A stretch of 64,000 bases of DNA from Vicinamibacterales bacterium. Lineage in GTDB: Bacteria; Acidobacteriota; Vicinamibacteria; Vicinamibacterales; 2-12-FULL-66-21. Location: NCBI GenBank assembly GCA_035699745.1, contig DASSPH010000069.1, forward strand, positions 124,001-188,000, in the 5' to 3' direction. Within the stretch, counting starts at the first letter, position 1; each line of letters opens with the position of its first letter. The position numbers and the translations under genes were made by a program. The notes beneath the pieces are model-generated. The model was not told the origin of the DNA and ran no database searches. It saw nothing but the letters and a program-made list of their open reading frames with translations. This document shows positions 54,801 to 60,865 of this stretch, piece after piece.

Positions 54801-57800
54801 CGTTACCGTCGCGACGGCCGGATTGCTGCTCGTCAACGTGATGAGCACGCCGCCTGGGGGCGCGGGTTCCGACAATGTCAGCGACAGATCGCGGATCTGC
54901 TGCGGCGCCACCACGAGCCCGGCGCCGAGCGTGATCGTGATGCCGCTGACACTCACGTTCACGTGCGCGAGGTCGCCCGCAAAGCCCGGCGCGGTCGCCG
55001 TGATCGTGACGGTGCCGTCCGATGCGCCGGAGGTCACGTTGAAGGCCGCGGACGTCTGACCCGCGAGCACCGTTACGCTCGTCGGGACTACGACCGGAAT
55101 CTCGCCGTTCGCGACCAGCGACACCTCGAGACCCGACGGTCCGGCCGGCTGATTCAGCGTCACCGTCATCGACGCCGACTCGTTCAGCGCCAGGCTCACC
55201 ACCGACGGCGACAGCGTCAGCGCCGGCGCCGCCGTGACGGCGACCGTCTCGCAGTCCGCCGCCGACGCCACCGCGCCATTGCTGACGACGAGGCACACGA
55301 CGTAGGTGCCGGCGAGATCGGCCGTGAACGCGGTGATCGGGGCGAGCGGATTCTCGATCGACGCGACGCTGCCTGCCGGCCGCGAGCCGAAGCTCCACAG
55401 ATAGGTCAGCGGCAGCAGTTGCGGATCGCTCGAGGCGCTGCCGTCGAGCGGCACGGACGTGCCTGTGTATGCGGCGGCGGGTGCAACCGCCACGGCGACG
55501 GGGGGCGCGACGGTCGTGACCACGGCCGTGTCCGGCGCGCTGCGCAGCGTGCCGTCCGACGTGATGAGCTGCACGACATAAGTCCCGGGCAGATCGGCAA
55601 CGAAGCCCGGTTCGGCATCGGCCGGGTTGGACAACGTCGCCGTGCTGCCTGACGGCCGATACAGGATCGACCACGCATACGCGAGCGGCGCGCCGTTGGC
55701 GTCGCTGGAGTTCGTGCCGTCGAGGGACACCAGTCCGCCCGCGGCCACGTTCCGATCGCCGCCCGCATTCGCCACCGGGGCGGCGTTGCCGGTCGTGACG
55801 AGCATCGTGTCGACGTCGCCGTAGCGATCCGCGTCGGCCACGCGCAGTTGCGCAACGTAGTCGCCGGCGACGTCGACGGAGAACGAGGGAAGAGCGGTGG
55901 CCGCGCCGCTGAGCACGGCCGCGCTGCCGGCCGGCTTCCGCGTCAACAGCCAGCGGAAGGTCAGCGGATCGAAGTTCGCATCGGTGGACGCGTTGGCGTC
56001 GAGCGACACCGCCGACGGATTCGGCACTGCCTGGTCCGCTCCGGCGCGGCCGATCGGCGCCACGTTCGCCGTCGTGATCAGCACCGTCGCGGGATCGAGG
56101 AAGCCGCCGTCGCTCACGAGAACCTGCGCGACGTACACGCCCGGCACGTCGGCGATGAAGCTCGCGCGCGGCAGCGAGTCGCCGCTGATGGCGGCGGCGC
56201 TGCCGGCAGGCGTCGTCACGAACGTCCAGCGATACGACAGCGGATCCCCGTTGACGTCGGACGAGCGTGTGGCATCGAGCGTCACGGTGCTGCCCGCGGC
56301 CACCGTTTGCGCCGGACCGGCGTCCGCAACCGGCCGGCTGTTGCCGGTGGTGATGCGGATCTCCCGCGGCGCGCTCGACAGCGCGCCGGAGGTGACGACC
56401 AGGCGGACGACGTAATCGCCGGCGGCGTCGGCGACGAACGTCGGACGCGTCGACGTCGGCGCGGCGAGCGCCGCGGCGCTGCCCGCCGGGCGCGACACCA
56501 GCGTCCACTGGTAAGTGAGCGCGGCGTCGAGCTGGAAGTTCGGGTCGAACGACGCCGTGCCGTCCAGGTGCACCGTCTGGCCGACCCCGGCAGTGATCAC
56601 CGGACGATCGTCCGCGAGCGCACCGCTGGTGGGCGTGCCGCCGGGCACCCCGCGCGCCGGACCGGGATCCGCAACCGGCGGAAGATCGCCGGTGGAGATC
56701 GTCATCGTGTCGGGCTCGCTCGGATCGATGCCGTCGTGGACGATCAGGCGGACCACGTAATTGCCGGGCAGGTCCAGCGAGAGCGACGGGCGCACCGCGG
56801 TCGTGCTCGTCAGCGCGGCGTTGCTTCCCGCGGGGAGCGACACGAGCGTCCACTGATACGTGAGCCGCTGGCCGTCTTCGTCCGTCGATCCGGCGCCGGA
56901 GAGTTGCGCGGTCGAGCCGACGGTGCGTTCCTGGTCTTCGCCGGCGCGCGCAACCGGCTGATGGTTGGTCGCCACGACCACTCGATCCGCCGCGCTCAAC
57001 GTCGCGCCGTCGAACACCACCAGCTCGAACTCGTAACGCCCCTCGAGATCGAGGTAGAAGCTCGGGGTGGCGGAGGTCGGATTCGACAGCTCCGCCGTCG
57101 TTCCCGCCGGCGCGGAGCGCCTGATCCAGCGGTAGGTCAGCGGCGCCGGCAGCCCGTCAGGATCGAACGAGCCCGTGCCCGACAACGTGACCGGCTGCTG
57201 CGCGGTCAGGAACTGGTCCGGACCGGCCTGCGCGATCGGGGCGGCGTTCACGTAGGTGGCCGTGGAAAGTACGTAGACGCGGTCCGCGGGACTGCTGAGC
57301 GATCCGTCGCTGACGACGAGATCGAACGCGTAGATCGCCTCGGGCACGGCGGCCACGAACGTCGGCCGCGCGCTGTTGGTGTTGGACAGCGTCGCCGGGG
57401 TGAACGGCGCGGTCGCGACGTTGGTCCACGTATAGGTCAGCGGCGCCCCTTCCAGATCGGCCGACGCGGTGCCGTCGAGTTGCACGGTCGCGCCGGGTGT
57501 GACGACCTGAACCTGGCCCGCTTCCGCGAGCGGCGTCGCGTTCGCGGCCGCGCAGTCGACGCACTGGAACAGTGGAATGAGCGTCGCGCTGGAAGCGGAC
57601 GTCGCGTTGCCGCGATACGCCGCCGTCAGGAGCGCCATGCCCTTCGGCAGGTTCGACACGGTGAGCGTCGCCTGCGCGCCGCCGGCGCTCGCCGCGAGCG
57701 CCTGGCTGCCGAGCAGCGCGCCGTGGGCGTAGAAATCCACCGTCCCGGTGGCTGTGCCTCCCGCGGCACGCGCGACCGTGGCGGTCAACGTCACCGGCGC

Positions 57801-58703
57801 GCCGACGAGCGAAGACGTCGGACTGGCCGCCAGCGTCGTCGTGGTGGCCGACGGCGCCGCGCCGTTGTAGACCGTGTGAATCGCCGGCGGCGACACACTC
57901 CCCGCGAACGTCGCGTCACCGTTGTAATGCGCCGTCAGCGTGCGCGGGCCGGCCGTGCCCGGCGTGATGCTGGTGAAGGCGACCTGGAGGCCGCTGAACG
58001 TCGCGAGCGCGCTCGTGCCGATCGGCGTCCCGCCGTCGCGAAACTCCACGAGCCCGGTGGGCGCGCCCGCGCCCAGCGGGATGACGATCGCCACGACCGT
58101 CACCGGCGCACCGGCGGCAGACGACGACGGCGAGGTCAGGATCGCGGTGATCGTCGATGCCGCTGCAGTGTTGGTCACGTGCGGAACCGGATCGGACGTG
58201 CTCGGCGCGAACGAAGTGTCGCCGGCGTAGCTGGCACTCAGGCTGGTGGCGCCGGGCGTCACCAGACCGGTGCTGAACACCGCCAGTCCGCTCGGCGCCA
58301 GCGGCGCCGATCCGATGACCACCCCGTTCGATCGGAAGCGCACCAGGCCGGTGGGCGTGCCGCTCGCCGGAGGCACAACCGACACCGCCGCCGTCAGCGT
58401 GACCGGGGCCGCGACGCCAGCCGGGTTCGGCGTCACGCTCAGCGCCGTGGCCGTCGCGCCGCGTCCGACCGGCGCCTGCATCGGCGCCGCCGGCGCGGCC
58501 ATCGCCATCGCCCTCGCCGCCGGCGGACGCGGCACCACCATGCGCGGCATGGAGGGCGCCTGCGACCGGATGCGGGCAGCCTCCGCGCGCCGGGCCGCCG
58601 CCGCGCTGTCAGGCGTGCGCGGGTTGGGCACGAACGCCGCGTCGGGACGGGACCCGAGCACGATCAGCGCGAAGAGGAACCCGACGATGGCGGTCCGGCG
58701 CAT
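42891..58703 (-). CDS. Giant secreted Ig/PKD repeat protein (5,270 aa)
   Basis: One intact 15.8-kb frame; ATG 58703 with AGGAG nearby, signal peptide MRRTAIVGFLFALIVLGS. Order: a low-complexity Ala/Pro/Arg linker (to ~80); three Ig-like domains of the TPTGLVRFRSNG type (~80-385); about eight PKD domains (~388-1150; e.g. DATRSSDVNGDPLSYRW); two to three Big-type Ig domains (~1155-1450); twelve degenerate ~220-aa repeats, each starting with a GKNLQ-like motif and PAPAGNLxVT (~1455-4100), nine of them with a Cys pair; a lectin-like beta-sandwich (~4105-4300); a short Ig domain; four 196-aa repeats (4470-5253) of the GTLRRTSGIGTLTFGGG type resembling filamentous-adhesin strands; and a short C-terminus. 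No LPXTG, beta-barrel, RTX or type IX signal is visible, so the export and anchoring route is unknown. Probably a surface fibre or adhesin. Confidence 0.9.
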   Translation of the reverse strand: MRRTAIVGFLFALIVLGSRPDAAFVPNPRTPDSAAAARRAEAARIRSQAPSMPRMVVPRPPAARAMAMAAPAAPMQAPVGRGATATALSVTPNPAGVAAPVTLTAAVSVVPPASGTPTGLVRFRSNGVVIGSAPLAPSGLAVFSTGLVTPGATSLSASYAGDTSFAPSTSDPVPHVTNTAAASTITAILTSPSSSAAGAPVTVVAIVIPLGAGAPTGLVEFRDGGTPIGTSALATFSGLQVAFTSITPGTAGPRTLTAHYNGDATFAGSVSPPAIHTVYNGAAPSATTTTLAASPTSSLVGAPVTLTATVARAAGGTATGTVDFYAHGALLGSQALAASAGGAQATLTVSNLPKGMALLTAAYRGNATSASSATLIPLFQCVDCAAANATPLAEAGQVQVVTPGATVQLDGTASADLEGAPLTYTWTNVATAPFTPATLSNTNSARPTFVAAVPEAIYAFDLVVSDGSLSSPADRVYVLSTATYVNAAPIAQAGPDQFLTAQQPVTLSGTGSFDPDGLPAPLTYRWIRRSAPAGTTAELSNPTSATPSFYLDLEGRYEFELVVFDGATLSAADRVVVATNHQPVARAGEDQERTVGSTAQLSGAGSTDEDGQRLTYQWTLVSLPAGSNAALTSTTAVRPSLSLDLPGNYVVRLIVHDGIDPSEPDTMTISTGDLPPVADPGPARGVPGGTPTSGALADDRPVITAGVGQTVHLDGTASFDPNFQLDAALTYQWTLVSRPAGSAAALAAPTSTRPTFVADAAGDYVVRLVVTSGALSSAPREIRITTGNSRPVADAGPAQTVAAGSTVTLDATRSSDVNGDPLSYRWTFVTTPAGSAAAISGDSLPRASFIADVPGVYVAQVLVSDGGFLDPATVLITTANVAPIGRAGADQAVPNPSAVSLDANASTDANFDPLTFRWLLTRKPAGSAAVLSGAATALPSFSVDVAGDYVAQLRVADADRYGDVDTMLVTTGNAAPVANAGGDRNVAAGGLVSLDGTNSSDANGAPLAYAWSILYRPSGSTATLSNPADAEPGFVADLPGTYVVQLITSDGTLRSAPDTAVVTTVAPPVAVAVAPAAAYTGTSVPLDGSASSDPQLLPLTYLWSFGSRPAGSVASIENPLAPITAFTADLAGTYVVCLVVSNGAVASAADCETVAVTAAPALTLSPSVVSLALNESASMTVTLNQPAGPSGLEVSLVANGEIPVVVPTSVTVLAGQTSAAFNVTSGASDGTVTITATAPGFAGDLAHVNVSVSGITITLGAGLVVAPQQIRDLSLTLSEPAPPGGVLITLTSSNPAVATVTPSIFVPEGADVPMTNPQVVGLAYGMTEITASATDFAGDAEVVAVARSIYLSPSTSNVVVGGTGNLLLQASAPAPAGGLGFNVNVDTGGVLALPSVVTIPENQLTAPIAVTGQTLGSTVVTVTPADASDTSSASAAVNVTPAQPINLQSVAVGFQLQTWVSGSLGAPAPAGGRTVTITSGNTNLVWLATADGSANAASIQLFVPAGTTQIPSFLVRGDDESGSVVLTASSPGLPDGTSTVTLAPSGLVFGTGNFVTGLFSPNTVVTVHHARLDPVSLIPIERQLLAGGIKVAGLAIQNSNPAVGVLGTPSFDFAQRFWSVSFDALAAGTTQLSLPQDPAPATGTQITITVAAPMTFSAPTLTVGRNLQAPASVNLGSPAPAGNLPVTITSADPSKVLLSKTAAGAGSASISLIVPAGSTNTPQFFVQALDESGTVAVNAAAANFEPGSLAVTLAPSGVVFVTQSFTTHPASPNTTLTLGTAYLEPGTLEYVPGAFGCDRCQAVRGGLASFQVTVVSSDNPIGSVPNPATFNAGSATATTEFDPHATGSVTLSVVTPVAPAGFSTPANGAAIQASITPATATLAASALLIGKNLQSSNAVSLGEPAPAGNLLVTIQSSDPSKVLLSTTPTSPAMDTITVTAPAGQSSAPPFYVHGLAETGTVTVNLTAPGYVSGSFDVTLKPSGFIFRTGSFSTSTLSPDTPLEIRAVWLDEGTLEYPADPFCTRCQALATGVTAEVSVTSLPTTVGTITTSPVTIAPATGTGTTAFHPLSGGTATLSLGTPSGFFTPSTFREITASVGNPPLSIADMTVGKDLQAVSVVNLGAPAEAGGAAITVSTLDPNVLLSTTPTAAGSSSIVLNAAAGATQSPAFYVHALTASGAAQIGATASGFSPASATVSFRPSGIVFVSSDFVTGALSPNTAVTVRSVWLDALSLTWTPDPQCSACQAVRGGIAALPVTITSSDPSVGTVTGAIFSGGDATATAVFDPQANGTTSLSIVAPDGFSASGNYSSIVATVQPALNLGSAIVGRDLQAAAGGFVTVPAPVGNLLVTLQSSDPSKLLLATSPTAAGQPSIVVSIPAGSGSFGYFVQALTGTGSAQVLASAPGHSDGQAVMTFAPSGFALEAADFTIAPDAPNASLLIRSVRLDPDFFNYITDPSCSACQAVRPGIDVTVDVTSSNPAVGSIVGTAQFTAGVGSQAVQFDPHTVGTTTVALATPPPAPFSTPSNLQSIEVTVAVPPPSITVQAVTLGKNLQTSLSGSLGAPAPAGNLEVTITSADPDKVLLAASPTTVGASSIIVTVPAGSSTLPAFYAQALSDTGTVQLTASAAGFMTGNSLVTLWPSGFVILTSDFTTSPTAVPTEIQVRPVRIDPTFHNFSWDQSCSSCQNLRAGFTADVPVASADDGVGTITVSPLSFTGNDGVKSTGFDGVAAGTVAISLSAVAGFETPSNLQSIQATVTNSYVAFAGVTGAPTALLGKNLQTPVTGSLGQPAPAGNLEITIASADPSKVLLSASPNLPGAGSVIVSVPAGSSTVPTIYAQGLDAAGTVALTATAPGYVGNPFTLTLAPSGFAFMTIGVTGNDTQDFTTTSSSADTLLAIQPVRLEPGTLNLPPWAFSLCYNICQQVRPGITASVAVTSSNTAVGTITNSPLTFDHTVASGLSAVFDPASAGATTLTVVAPAGFSQPSSQASLVATVTPPPLTISPRTIGQNLQVPVSVNLGAPAPAGNLDVTISSADPSKVLLSASGGAGSPSITVTVPAGQTSSASFYVQALAYTGAFDITASAPGYGSGTAAMTLTPSGFVIAHIYWCLWCGSQEIQTTAGASNTGFYLASMRLDPATGNPIEAQNVRGGLTVDVTVSTTPTGVGTIVPTPVTVTGGTAFSAGVVGIEFDPAAAGTTLIEVVTPPGFSASNGNRTMQATVTNAALSLSAQSIGKNLQVPVTVSLGEPAPAGGLDVTIGSADASKLIVSADPAAQGAVSALVHADAGQTSVTVYAQALSDAGSVVLTATAPGRTSGTGTMTLAPAGFIITHQYWCVSCVPQTFSTTTGAANTQLYVVAGRLNAGTGNFEVSQNVRGGLSVDVTVSSTSNAIAVVPPTVTFTGGIAFGSSVASIQADPMNGGTAVLEVVTPDGFAASNDLRQMTATVAGPALSVGDTAIGKDLQSAVNVGLQEPAPAGGVDVTLESADASKVLISGAGTTAGAASASVHVPAGSSTATFYVQALASSGTVALTASAAGFTAGGGSVTLQPSGFVIAQMSWCIPCFGVTFNTTTGSPNTPLDVVSARLLPGTLAFDTLQPVRGGLTVNVDVQSSATNVGTLTPATVTFTGGVSVAATAFDPANPGVAVIEPVPPSGFSSPSTFRQLTANVAAPGIVLAVNTVGKDLQTSASGTLGAPAPEGGDLLVTIASADPARLRVAALPTDVGGPSIVLPVPAGTQNLPTFYVQALDEAGSVDVTASATGYTQGTAPVPLARSGFVSLTPGGNFTTTTLASPTTIAIYSAALNPALQYLSAQPVRPGVTVQVAVTAEDSTGSGVGTIVGSPVTFTGNQGVQPVSFDPAAVGSSIVTVVPPAGFSPPSNFTVFTATVNAPAMFVGDALLGKDLQTAMAGSLAETSPADVTFTITSSDPSKVLLSALPTAAGSAAIGITATGPTSVIPAFFVQGLADSGTVTLNVTAPGFAPATAQVTLTPSGFLISSPADFTTQGNAPGTELQIASARLAPGTLAYQVGQPLRPGAAASVNVTSSAPAVGTITLSPVTFSGNQGVRSTFFDPQPVASDGTATVQISTPPGFSTPSQYQSVQVTVQAVPIDSNATSSYAQWLLGAPAAPNVANFDSFAAGTILTGNEYASIGLTIVQRDGQPMLVQTPSSPYLEPNLNSQPNGLTSSGIPAYLGDNSENYDFVFSHAVLSAGLWIGNLDLGAPAVVVQFLDSANDVIQSYAATASDANLIQGPGGVYDNRLFVGVNATVPIARIRVFNPSGDGDGLVFDDITFSGTFSTLALTPGSSSVAVGATSPLEVSIAQALPSDLTVALVSSDPASASVPASVVIPAGATSASFAVTGTAAGGALVTASAPGAAPAKAVIAVGGNVVEWISNTSGVWSQGANWSTGAPPGPADVVRIDRPGSITVFVDTVAAVRALFASDAVTVASAFSVANAAAFDGGLNLQAALQGAGRASVRGMSTWASGTVALAGGLDVEAGQTLSITLANEHRVQGSALRNRGTVVFAAGTVTATLNGTILNDAGGLWVVQGDRQIGSDFNGGTNTFTNAGTLRRTSGIGTLTLGGGLITFINTGTIEIQTGTVNAAVSTLSSGHLSVSAGAEIPLSNFTLQPGSTFSGAGVLKLNGNTTVTGNLTVPVAVEMTGNVGGSGAISMTAPMTWISGVMSVAGGLDIEAGRTLTISGANEHRLLSSALRNRGTVVFSGGTVTATVNGSVLNDAGALWLIQGDRQIASDFSGGTNTFTNAGTLRRTSGIGTLTFGGGLITFANTGTIEIQSGTVNAAVPMNTSGHLSVSAGAEIPLSNFTLQAGSTFSGAGMLKLNGNTTVTGKLTVPVAVEMTGNVGGSGGLGMTAPMTWISGVLSLAGGLDIEAGQTLNIQGANEHRVLSSALRNRGTVVFSGGTVTATVNGTVLNDAGALWEVQGDRQIASDFSGGTNTFTNAGTLRRTSGIGTLTFGGGLITFINTGTMEIQTGTVNAAVAFNTSGHVSVSPGAEIPLSNFTLQAGSTFGGAGMLKFNGTTTVTADLTVPVALEMTGNVGGTGRITMTAPMWWISGTMSLEGGLDIEAGQTLSVQGANDHRVYSSTLRNRGTVMFGGGTMSAILNGTILNETGGIFDALGTRQIASDFSGGTNTFLNAGLLRNSGPFGTLTIGGGQIGFVNSGTISQRIAGTGASDHDFINVTGQMTFGGTYAVFLVAGFTPAVNDVFTMFTYGSRTGTFSVVNGNGHAWVPCYGAASLLLGDPANAGFCAGP
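42945..43532 (-). repeat. 196-aa coding repeat, unit 4 (degenerate)
   Basis: Begins GTGRITMTAPMWWISG. Diverged in its second half (NETGGIFDALGTRQIASDFS, then RNSGPFGTLTIGGGQIGFVN) and merging into a C-terminal FTMFTYGSRTGTFSVVNG segment seen at the ends of other bacterial autotransporter-like passenger proteins. It ends with two Cys in the last 22 residues. Confidence 0.8.
43533..44120 (-). repeat. 196-aa coding repeat, unit 3
   Basis: Begins GSGGLGMTAPMTWISG. The period to both neighbours is exactly 588 bp. High DNA identity to unit 2 implies recent duplication or gene conversion. Confidence 0.9.
44121..44708 (-). repeat. 196-aa coding repeat, unit 2
   Basis: Begins GSGAISMTAPMTWISG. Almost identical at DNA level to unit 3 over long stretches; for example, the ~80 bp starting at 44389 match those starting at 43801 (exactly 588 bp away) nearly base for base. 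Confidence 0.9.
44709..45296 (-). repeat. 196-aa coding repeat, unit 1
   Basis: First of four tandem 588-bp units at the 3' end of the giant gene, read on the minus strand from 45296. Slightly diverged (GAGRASVRGMSTWASG at its start) but it keeps the GTLRRTSGIGTLTLGGG and GHLSVSAGAEIPLSNFTLQ strands. Confidence 0.85.
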
Positions 58704-58724
58704 GGAAGCTCCTGCTGACTGACG

Positions 58725-58868
58725 CTACGGATTGACGGGGGCGGTGATCGGCTGCTGCGCGGACGGCAGGGTGAACGCGGCCGGAATGCCGGCGGCCGCC
58801 ACGGCGCCGGGCCGGGACGAGAGCGGCAGCGCAGCGACGAAGAGACAGACGTACCCGGACCGGCGCAT
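58725..58868 (-). CDS. 47-aa secreted peptide ORF resembling a duplicated signal-peptide end
   Basis: ATG 58868 has GGAGGG eight bases upstream on the minus strand. The product starts MRRSGYVCLFVAALPLSSRP, aligning without gaps to the giant protein's MRRTAIVGFLFALIVLGSRP (MRR, V7, A12, L16 and S18-R19-P20 identical). The upstream bases (CAGTC followed by GGAG) also resemble those before the giant gene. The remaining 27 residues are Ala/Pro-rich. It ends 21 bp before the giant gene. It may be the stump of a ~165-bp tandem duplication, a real short secreted peptide, or a leader ORF for translation of the giant gene. Confidence 0.5.
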   Translation of the reverse strand: MRRSGYVCLFVAALPLSSRPGAVAAAGIPAAFTLPSAQQPITAPVNP

Positions 58869-59295
58869 ATCAGTTTCCCTCCGACTGATGAGCGGCTCGA
58901 GCGAGACAGATGGCCGCAGGCCACCGGCAGCACGGCGGCATGCAGCGTATGAGACTGACGCGGATTTAAATTTCGCGGGAGTATATGGAACTGCCGTGAT
59001 CGCCGTCGTCACCCGAACGGGTTAAAACGCGCGGCTGTTTTCCGGCGATCGAGACGCTTGTCTGCCTCGCAGCGGACATCGATCGCGGACCGCGTCCGGC
59101 GTGCCGAGCGGCGCGCTCTGACTTTTGTCCGACGCGGGGCAGACTATTCGACGGCCGTCCCGCACACCTGTGCGCCGCCCGGCGCTGCCAAGTTCAACTC
59201 TGACAGCGAGGTGCGGCCAAATGTCCGCGCGCCGAGGCCGTGGGGCTGGGGCTTGCACAACGGCGGCGATTCGTCGGCAATCTTGAAGGAGTCGT
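58869..59295. other. 427-bp divergent intergenic region
   Basis: Holds the promoters of the giant-gene operon (minus) and of the 496-aa protein (plus). Visible signals: an AT-rich palindrome ATTTAAAT at 58964-58971 in otherwise GC-rich DNA; a dyad ACCCG-AA-CGGGT at 59011-59022 that could be an operator; and a sigma-54-like pair at 59242-59257. No convincing ORF. Confidence 0.45.
59242..59257 (+). promoter_or_regulatory. Possible sigma-54 promoter
   Basis: A GG and a GC ten bases apart, with TTGCA at 59253-59257, fit the obligatory -24/-12 spacing. The -24 half (GGGGCTG rather than TGGCACG) is poor. It lies about 40 bp before the ATG at 59296. No sigma-54 activator is in the window. Confidence 0.22.
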
Positions 59296-60786
59296 ATGTA
59301 CGGTAAGGCCGTCTGGTCGAGATCTCTCGTCGTCGTCGTCGCTCTCATCGCATGGTCAGCCGCGCCCGCCCAGGCGCAGCCGAAGTTCCACTCGAGCACC
59401 CAGAAGTACCGCGAGCGGAACGCCACAGGGGCGAAGGGTCGAGCAGGCGGAGCGTCGTTGACGGCCCGCATGCTGTACGCGAAGAACGGAACCACCGAGC
59501 TCGAGGCGACCACGGGCGAGTTCGGATCGGCGACACCGCCGCCCGGAACGATCTGGAAGCTGCAGCTCTCGGCGCTCGACGCGCTCGGGGCGGTGATGTC
59601 GACCGTCCAGTACAAGGACCTGGACGGCGGCGGATACTTCAAGCAGTCCTACACCAACCTGTGGCCGGGACAGCCCTTCCAGGTGCAGGCGCACATCCGG
59701 ACCAGCACCAAGCGCAACGACACCGTGACGGTGACGACGAGCGTGCAGAAGCGGCCGGACGTCGCCGTCAGCGGACTGATCTCGCCGCCCCGCGCGCCGG
59801 TGAACATGCCGGTGAAGATGATCGCGGTGGTCAGCGAGCTGAACGGCAACATCGGCGCCCGCACCGACTGCGTGCTCTACGTCAACGACGTCGAAGCCGA
59901 CCGCGCCGCCGCGATCTGGGTCGACAGCGGCGACTCCGTGTCGTGCGCGTTCTCGCCGACGCTGACCACGCTGGGCAACAACCGTCTGAAGGTGCGCGCC
60001 GAGGGCGTCGACCCGGGTGACTGGGATGACGCGAACAACGTGTTCGAGAAGGACGTCCTGGTTTCGACCCTGACGCCCGACTTCGACGCGGCGCACGCGG
60101 AAGCGCTCATCTACGACGTGCACAACACGTCGTTCGTGCAGCAGGGCCGGTACATCAACAGCACGTTCACCGGCGGCTTCGACTGGCTGTACGAGGAGAA
60201 GGCCGACACCGACGGCGACATCTGGACCTACACCGGCGCATCGGTCATCGCGCCGCTCGCGCCGCCCGCCAGCGTGAGCGCGTCGTTGACCGACGGCATC
60301 GTGTCGTGGTCGGCCGAGCGCGATCTGTCCGGCTGCGAAGACTTCGCCATCGGCCAGGTGAACGGGCGCGCCTTCTGGACGGCGGTCACCGGCTGCGGCG
60401 GGCTGTTCGTGCAGGCGGGCGGGTACTCGGGGACGGTGACCTACACCAGCCGCTGGCTGCAGCGGTCGTTCACGATCAGGAACGGCGTCGGCGCCTACGA
60501 CGGGCCGGCACAATACCTGTTCAACAACGTCGAGACCGAGAACGTCAACGGCGACAAGATCTTCAACGGCAACAACTGGACGATCGACGTCAAGGTCGTG
60601 GTGCCGGCGGCGTCGGGCGGGATCTTCACGTTCAGCAAGCCGCTGTCGTTCACGCTCGGCCAGACGCTCACCGACGGCGTCACCAACCCCCCCCAGTGCA
60701 CGAGCGGGGCGGGCGTGAACTACTGCGAAACCACGTCCTGGAAGAAGGTCGCGCGCTACGGCGAGACGACCTTCATCCAGCAGTAA
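59296..60786 (+). CDS. Secreted protein with CARDB-like domain, unknown function
   Basis: 496 aa; AAGGAG four bases before the ATG; signal peptide to about residue 28 (LVVVVALIAWSAAPAQA). The N-terminal third resembles beta-sandwich domains. Residues ~150-265 look like a CARDB/Ig-type adhesion domain (PDVAVSGLISPPRAPVNMPV, then DPGDWDDANNVFEKDV). The C-terminal part has a Cys pair (C352 region and ATGCGG-type stretch) and CTSGAGVNYCETTSW near the end, suggesting disulfides outside the cytoplasm. No enzyme signature. Divergent from the giant repeat-protein gene; possibly another surface protein. Confidence 0.7.
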   Translation: MYGKAVWSRSLVVVVALIAWSAAPAQAQPKFHSSTQKYRERNATGAKGRAGGASLTARMLYAKNGTTELEATTGEFGSATPPPGTIWKLQLSALDALGAVMSTVQYKDLDGGGYFKQSYTNLWPGQPFQVQAHIRTSTKRNDTVTVTTSVQKRPDVAVSGLISPPRAPVNMPVKMIAVVSELNGNIGARTDCVLYVNDVEADRAAAIWVDSGDSVSCAFSPTLTTLGNNRLKVRAEGVDPGDWDDANNVFEKDVLVSTLTPDFDAAHAEALIYDVHNTSFVQQGRYINSTFTGGFDWLYEEKADTDGDIWTYTGASVIAPLAPPASVSASLTDGIVSWSAERDLSGCEDFAIGQVNGRAFWTAVTGCGGLFVQAGGYSGTVTYTSRWLQRSFTIRNGVGAYDGPAQYLFNNVETENVNGDKIFNGNNWTIDVKVVVPAASGGIFTFSKPLSFTLGQTLTDGVTNPPQCTSGAGVNYCETTSWKKVARYGETTFIQQ

Positions 60787-60865
60787 CACCCAGCCGGAGC
60801 CGGGGGCCGCGGGCAGACCTGCGGTCCCCGGTTAACCTCCCCGTCCCCGGTGCGTAATAGGGGAC

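Noticed and set aside
55848-58718. Very long open frame (956 codons) antisense to the giant gene
   Set aside because: An open antisense frame is expected in GC-rich, stop-poor DNA. The product is an Arg/Gly/Ala-rich sequence with no signal peptide or domain, and it mirrors the repeat structure of the real gene.
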